A stretch of 64,000 nt of DNA from Streptomyces aureoverticillatus (GTDB lineage: Bacteria > Actinomycetota > Actinomycetes > Streptomycetales > Streptomycetaceae), in the NCBI RefSeq assembly GCF_014649395.1, contig NZ_BMSY01000004.1:736579-800578 (forward strand), given 5' to 3'. Under the pieces are notes generated by a model. It saw only the letters and a program-made list of their open reading frames with translations. It was not told where the DNA came from and did not search any database. Shown piece by piece: positions 63,401 through 64,000 of the stretch (the stretch's first letter is position 1; every line of letters begins with the position of its first letter). The position numbers and the translations under genes were made by a program.

Positions 63401-64000
63401 TCAAGGGCGTCGACGACATGGTGGGGCTGTTCATCAACACCATCCCCGTCCGGGTGCGCTGCGAACGGCAGCACACCTTCGCCGACCTGCTCACCGAGTT
63501 GCAGAACCGGCAGGCCGCGCTGCTCGACCATCACCACCACAGCCTCGCGGAGATCCAACAGGCCACTGGGCTGAGCACGCTGTTCGACACGATGGTGGTG
63601 TTCGAGTCGTTCCCCGTCGACCGGGAAGCCATCGGCGAGGCCAACTCCACGGCCGGTGTCGCCATCACCGGGCTGCGTCCGTTCGCGGGCTCGCACTACC
63701 CGGTCACGTTGGCCGCCGGGACCGATCCGCAGCTGCAGATGGCGCTGCAGTACCAGCAGGACCAGCTGGACCAGGATGCGGCGGCGGACATCGTCGACCG
63801 GTTCGTGCGCGTCCTGCGGCAAGTGGTCGCCGACCCGCAGGCGCCGGTCGGCGCGATCGACGTGCTGGCGGAGGAGGAGCGGGACTGGCTGGTGCGCCGG
63901 CTCAACGACACGGCGCAGCCGGTGGCCGCGGACACCTTGCCGGGCGCGTTCGAGGCGCAGGTGGAGCGTGTCCCCGACCGCCTCGCGGTGATCGGGGAGC
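48424..64000 (+). CDS. Giant non-ribosomal peptide synthetase, 5' part (C-C-A-T-E / C-A-T / C-A-T-E / C-A...)
   Basis: One frame stays open to the window edge, at least 5,192 residues. ATG 48424 is given as start; TTG 48433 (GGGGGA eight bases upstream) and GTG 48325 are alternatives. Order, residues approximate: EntF-type C 6-490 (His139 in HLVMDG); LCL C 517-956 (His646); A1 973-1469; T1 Ser1516 (GGDS); E 1570-2050 (His1738); DCL C 2098-2540 (His2236); A2 2560-3050; T2 Ser3090 (GGHS); LCL C 3145-3590 (His3275); A3 3602-4118; T3 Ser4160 (GGDS); E 4215-4670 (His4357); DCL C 4720-5160 (His4856); A4 begins near 5168. E domains show EGHGRE and NYLG motifs. A peptide starting with D-, L-, D-residues and perhaps an acyl or aryl cap is inferred; product unknown. 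Confidence 0.93.
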   Translation, partial: MVSLRSFGVSAGQESLWLAQKLTPDVPNNVGSRWLVDGPIDEEALFAALRTAHREYTAAQVNFREVGEELRQVVREDAAATWFPLALDVSAEDDPEEAARTLAAELEWRPFDLDHDALFRAGVIKLSESRRVLFLTAPHLVMDGYTALRLLPRRVAECYRALATGTPVRDAAAGGPRLIHEEDVRHRDSPQFAQDSRFWRDYLAQAPEPLRLRGEGDASVPSVLHYCAPVPRAEVDAWPATADAAGVRPAALLTAAVGVCLRHLGGRQEFTVSVAASGRTKATRTLHGSQAITIPLRLDVPLSSTFRELAAAVSAEMKEVARHGAHPLAGIHRELLRDEAAANPGAGSGAGPAGASDAGPTTGPAAGPTTGPGAHPATGPGAHPATGPAATVSPFGTAVNVVSFVQELDFAGTKAHLLPGSPAGAVDDLRVALYFDGRPTSDLYLRVDANAMRYGTDDLRRLWTRLTAVLGAVLTEPDVPLGRIQVLTSLDHEAPPEQDSDGVDHRTPDADERQDTVPLSFAQRRMWFIDRFEGPSATYNGPIPLRLSGPLDVAALERAFGDVVARHEALRTLVGEDGAGVPFQRVLPVGEAAVALPVEDVAADALADVLRRTGERPFGLTAEIPVRATLFRCGPEDHVLLLVVHHIASDGLSLAPLARDLATAYTARLAGRSPGWAELPVQYVDYTLWQHELLGAEDDPDSLQSAQVDYWRRELAGVPQPLVLPTDRPRPPQASHRGAVVEFALDADVMAAVEDLASARGATASMVLQSALAVLLHGLGGGDDLTIGSPIGGRTDEQLADLVGFFVNTWVLRADLSGNPPFVELLEQARDKSLAAYDHQDVPFERLVEALNPERSTAYSPLFQVMFAWQDFSLTDFALSGLDVRFEWPPTTTAKNDLFFNLLDSPGQGVLGRLEYATDLFDADTAQALADRYTRLVRLLCAAPDRRVGSVELLDAGERELVLRRFNDTAAPVVDLTVPALFKQRAARCPRSVAVVSGDTSYTYEELDAAADRLARELVRRGVGPETLVGLALPRSAELVVGLLGILKAGGAYLPVDPRYPSARLDFVLADARPLLLLTDTEAAAVLPDSGVPRLFLDEVPDDSAEAPAPVAAALRPDHVAYVMYTSGSTGTPKGATVTHATVVNGVTRLAAAVGVHEHTRMLAGTSVNFDVSVFEILTTLAAGGTLDVVRDVLALGEGDGRHGGVISTVPSVFAELLDDIAATTSVETLVFAGEALPAELVRRARAAFPGVRVVNAYGQTESFYATLFTADGGAPDTGSTPLGRPIGNMRAYVLGSGLAPVPVGAVGELYVAGHIARGYHHRPGRTAERFVADPFGPPGSRMYRTGDLARWNTEGHLEYAGRADAQVKVRGFRIEPGEVEAALTAHPEVAQAVVVAREAAGARQLVGYVVPGRRVVRDDSVDLMAGIDAQELRAAVARRLPEFMVPSAFVVLDRLPLAPNGKVDRAALPAPEATGGVYRAPRTAREKALAAVFAEVLGLERVGIDDDFFATGGDSVRSLQVVSRARAKDVGITPKLIFECRTVAALAEAATTGAPADVVDKDTGDDSVVPLLPIARDLLDAGGGYERFAMALAVELPEGIDAAGLHATLTAVFAHHPVLRTRLATADGDGDASRHVADDSDGAGDGSGDGDSGHQPVLLVEDPAALDVTAMVRRTAWTRPGEEAAWKELVAAEVEAAAGRLDPRGGVMAQFVWFDPSLPERAAAPGVRGRLLVVLHHLVVDGVSWRVLLPDLAAAWARVRDGGTPRLPAAGTTPGRWARALTRQAHSAERLAELPLWRSVLDGPDPLLGARDPDPEADTRTALEHLRIGLSAEATGTLLTTLPAAYGGGVNDGLLTALAMAVARWRRDRGVDASATLVKLEGHGREESAVPGADLSRTLGWFTTVFPVRLDVAGHDLDQAFAGGRAAGALVKDVKERLRALPDKGLGYGLLRHLNPETAAELGRYSAGQIGFNYLGRFAATDMPEDLRGLGFTPIGNLTAPRTMDTPAMSALEISAAVLDTADGGACLEADFAFPPGVLGHAEVSELAALWRAALEALAVHAGDSDAGGLTPSDLPLVAATQADIDEWERRYPGLVDVWPLTPLQSGLLFHTELSGDAWDPYQMQLTFHVSGHVDADRMRAAGQALLDRHANLRAAFTTDTAGNRVQVIVPEGVELPWQELDFRALTDQERDEAVAAFLADDHATAFAPGTPPLLRMSLLRTGELRSEVVLTASHVLLDGWSLPLLIRELLFLYASDGDAADLPRVHPFRNFLRWLDQRDKAATARAWAAELDGVREPTLLLPDAASGPGDRRTADSSGIGQVEVGLSPDEAREVSRRAAELGVTVNTLVQGAWAILLGQLTGRQDVLFGATVSGRPPQVQGVDSMLGMFINTLPVRVRCAPGTPLAEVLTTLQGRQADLLDHHHQGLTELHQTLGLPTLFDSLVVFESYPVDRAGLAEAHAAAGIEVTGIRPVTGTHYPLTVMAEANPHPRLTLHYQNTLFEPSAAHTIADRFLRVLRRIAADPRGPVGSVDILSPDERALLLGTLSGAATVAPAPEATVADLFERQAAATPDAVAVLHDGTSATYAEIDARADRLARELVSRGAGPETVVAVSLPRSRDLVVGLLAVLKSGAAYLPVDPKYPSDRLDFILSDAAPALVLTDTETADVLPATAAPVLLLDTVDLAGRPATGATDRGRRGSRALAYVMYTSGSTGTPKGVLLDHAAVVNGIRHLADRTGIRAGSRVLAATSVNFDVSVFETFTTLCHGGTLDLAQDVLELAERGTWQGGVISTVPSAFAELLDRISGETSVETLVFAGEALPPTLVRRARAAFPGVRIVNAYGQTESFYATAFTADDTGTGGSTPIGTPLPGMRAYVLGPGLAPAPVGAVGELYVAGRLARGYHHRPGPTAERFVADPYGPPGARMYRTGDLARWTAQGQLEYMGRTDTQVKVRGFRIEPGEVEATLTAYPDVRQAVVIARDSGGAAGTRLLAYVTPAGTVDVTALRAFASARLPEFMVPSAFVVLDQLPLAPNGKLDHKALPDPRLDGGAYRAPRTSREKTLTDLFAEVLGVDRVGVDDNFFTLGGHSLLATRLTGRIRVELGVELPIRAVFDAPTVAELARELATDLDVRAALRHRPDRPERLPLSYAQRRLWFIDRFEGPSATYNIPLTLRLTGELDVAALTAALRDVVTRHESLRTVCAEDSDGTAHQVVLPVEESLLDVPVVTVGAAEVAAAVDETARRPFDLAADIPLRARLLRCDATDHVLCLVLHHIAGDGQSMAPLLREFSAAYAARRAGGAPQLPPLPVQYVDYALWQRDLLGDADDPHSVLARQCAYWKGELEGVPQPLRLPTDRPRPAVASHRGGRLGFTLDAELLEAVEALAREREATAPMVLQAALAVLLHQLGAGDDIPIGSPIAGRTDTALDGLIGFFVNTWVLRADLSGRPTFAGLLDRVRSKALSAYDHQDAPFERLVELLNPERSTAHHPLFQVMLAWQNLDQAGLGLPGLRVAPFPASTGTAKFDLFFNIAPDPSGGAYGQLEYATDLFDHATAESLVDRFVRVLRQVVADPGTRLGAVDVLTGAERDWLTRLDEKTEPALRATVPELVAAQAARTPDAVAVLSGQTALSYGELGARADRLAAVLRAHGVGPDVLVAVALPRSVDLVTTLLGVLRAGGAYLPVDPGYPAARVDLLLTTADPALLLTDGETAAALPQCQVPVLHLDDLHLDDPDLDDLDLDGPPVAAPGAGLRPENLAYVMYTSGSTGVPKGVALTHAGVVNGVRDLGRIARIEPGSRMLAATSVNFDVSVFEIFTALTAGASVEIVRDVLELAERGSWSGATISAVPSVFSVLLDDIVRKAPGSLELDVDTVMFAGEPLSADLVDRVRAALPAVRVVNAYGQTESFYASTFTLPRQWTETGAVPIGRPLSHMRAHVLGPELTPVAPGVIGELYVAGLLARGYHRGGGPTAERFVACPFGPAGERMYRTGDLAQWDSDGRLRYAGRADTQVKVNGVRVEPTEIETVLVGHPTVGQAAVTVWADQTGNSRLVGHVVPVDSGAGDSDFAFDTSVSVADLRRFAAGRLPDYMVPAQLVVLDRLPLTANGKLDRAALPEPEFAGAEYRAPRGETERVLAEVYADVLDAQQVGVDDDFFASGGDSIRSIQVVARAKTRGVVISTREVFEHRTVARLAELVEGRADEQRVTLAELPGGGVGWALLPPTAAHVLALGGGIGRFCMSAMLTLPEDIDRAGLVATLQAVLDRHDVLRSRLDRARSGLWIEPSDSVDAGALLREVPYAAADVDAELDAAAGRLDPDAGVMAQFVWFTSEAEAGAGANSGAHSGGGSGAGRLLIVLHHLVVDGVSWRVLIPDLVSAWQRIRDSDAPEPAEVGTSLRRWVHALADEAATPERMAELPVWQRILAGDEPVLGARELDPARDVAATVDTVRVQVPVDVTETLLNTVPALFRGGVDDGLLTALALALAHRRAAQGASGSSTLVRLEGHGREEHLVPGADLSSTVGWFTAMYPVRLDLDGVDVADAFAGGPGAGRAIKAIKEQLRAVPDNGVGYGLLRHLNPETAAALSGQRRPRIGFNYLGKASGTDIPEELRGLGWAPDTTHRDLIAAPDADMPVLSALEINAVANSTPDGEELTAYFAFPTGVLSREEVTELAGLWVQALTALARHATAPDAGGLTPSDAPLADVTQEEIDTWESRFGKLAKVWPVTPAQSGLLFHAMLAEASFDAYHMQLVFHLSGQVDPERMRRAGQALLGRYASLRPAFVNRADGDVVQVVPEAVPLPWQHLDLTEVDEAERTETFEEFLTQDRAAHFDMGTPPLIRLALVVLEPGRAELVLTAHHVLFDGWSTPLLMRDLLLLYASDGDPTGLPGTRDYDDFLTLYARQDHEESARVWAAELEGMQEPTLLVPRTATQRDSAGIANLEVAFEDKHGLSRRATQLGVTLNTFVQGAWAVLLANLTGRSDVVFGATVSGRPPAVKGVDDMVGLFINTIPVRVRCERQHTFADLLTELQNRQAALLDHHHHSLAEIQQATGLSTLFDTMVVFESFPVDREAIGEANSTAGVAITGLRPFAGSHYPVTLAAGTDPQLQMALQYQQDQLDQDAAADIVDRFVRVLRQVVADPQAPVGAIDVLAEEERDWLVRRLNDTAQPVAADTLPGAFEAQVERVPDRLAVIGE
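49496..49591 (+). repeat. 24-bp in-frame tandem repeat inside the first NRPS C domain
   Basis: Four units at 49496, 49520, 49544 and 49568, each coding an 8-residue AGPTTGPA/AHPATGPG-like block (residues 358-389). It forms a flexible insert just before the conserved FGTAVNVVSF segment of the condensation fold. Copies 1-2 and 3-4 are closest, suggesting stepwise duplication. Confidence 0.85.

Noticed and set aside
1..64000. tRNA genes, integrase or transposon ends as signs of an island
   Set aside because: None was recognised in either strand, so no mobile element is claimed despite the patchy accessory content.

Overview
The window is high-GC actinobacterial DNA and almost certainly Streptomyces. 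The signs are strong codon bias, frequent GTG and TTG starts, GGAGG-type ribosome sites, F420 and mycothiol enzyme families, an ANTAR protein and a very large non-ribosomal peptide synthetase (NRPS). No tRNA, rRNA, CRISPR array, transposase or integrase was found. All calls come from reading the sequence; no database search was run.

Region 1-15.9 kb is accessory metabolism and stress genes, mostly regulator/target pairs. It holds a truncated FG-GAP secreted protein, a small secreted cysteine protein converging on a secreted serine protease, TetR/amidase, and TetR facing an NTF2-like/DUF1772 operon. A metal-export block follows: an NmtR-like ArsR facing a P1B-4 ATPase, then a second ArsR and an MFS exporter with a His-rich tail. 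After that come an ANTAR protein, a mycothiol-dependent-type enzyme, an ABC exporter and an OhrR-like/perhydrolase pair.

Region 15.9-29.4 kb has a deletion scar where a ROK regulator C-terminus meets a family 1 glycosidase C-terminus. Next are GNAT, MurJ, an F420/NADP oxidoreductase, a DJ-1/PfpI protein, an aldo/keto reductase and an MFS pump. A methionyl-tRNA synthetase follows; its leader reads as a Met-codon ribosome-mediated attenuator. A patch of broken genes (ProC, hydrolase and TetR remnants) and an HD / LLM / SRPBCC / ASCH set complete the region.

Region 29.4-47.9 kb holds HxlR, a CGNR regulator facing an MFS pump, and a glycosyltransferase. Then comes a tightly coupled minus-strand operon with a homocitrate-synthase-like enzyme, a LysW-type carrier, LysX, ArgC/LysY, ArgB/LysZ and a class I glutamine amidotransferase. 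It looks like a carrier-protein pathway for an unusual amino acid; the carrier ends in Gln where the family attachment residue is Glu. TetR/P450, a glutathionyl-hydroquinone-reductase-like enzyme, a TipA-like MerR coupled to a second glycosyltransferase, and a zinc-economy locus (cysteine-free L32, COG0523 GTPase, FolC paralogue) follow.

From about 48.4 kb to the window edge one unbroken plus-strand frame encodes an NRPS of at least 5,190 residues. I read its domain order as C(EntF-type)-C-A-T-E / C-A-T / C-A-T-E / C-A..., and its three complete A domains have nearly identical predicted pockets.
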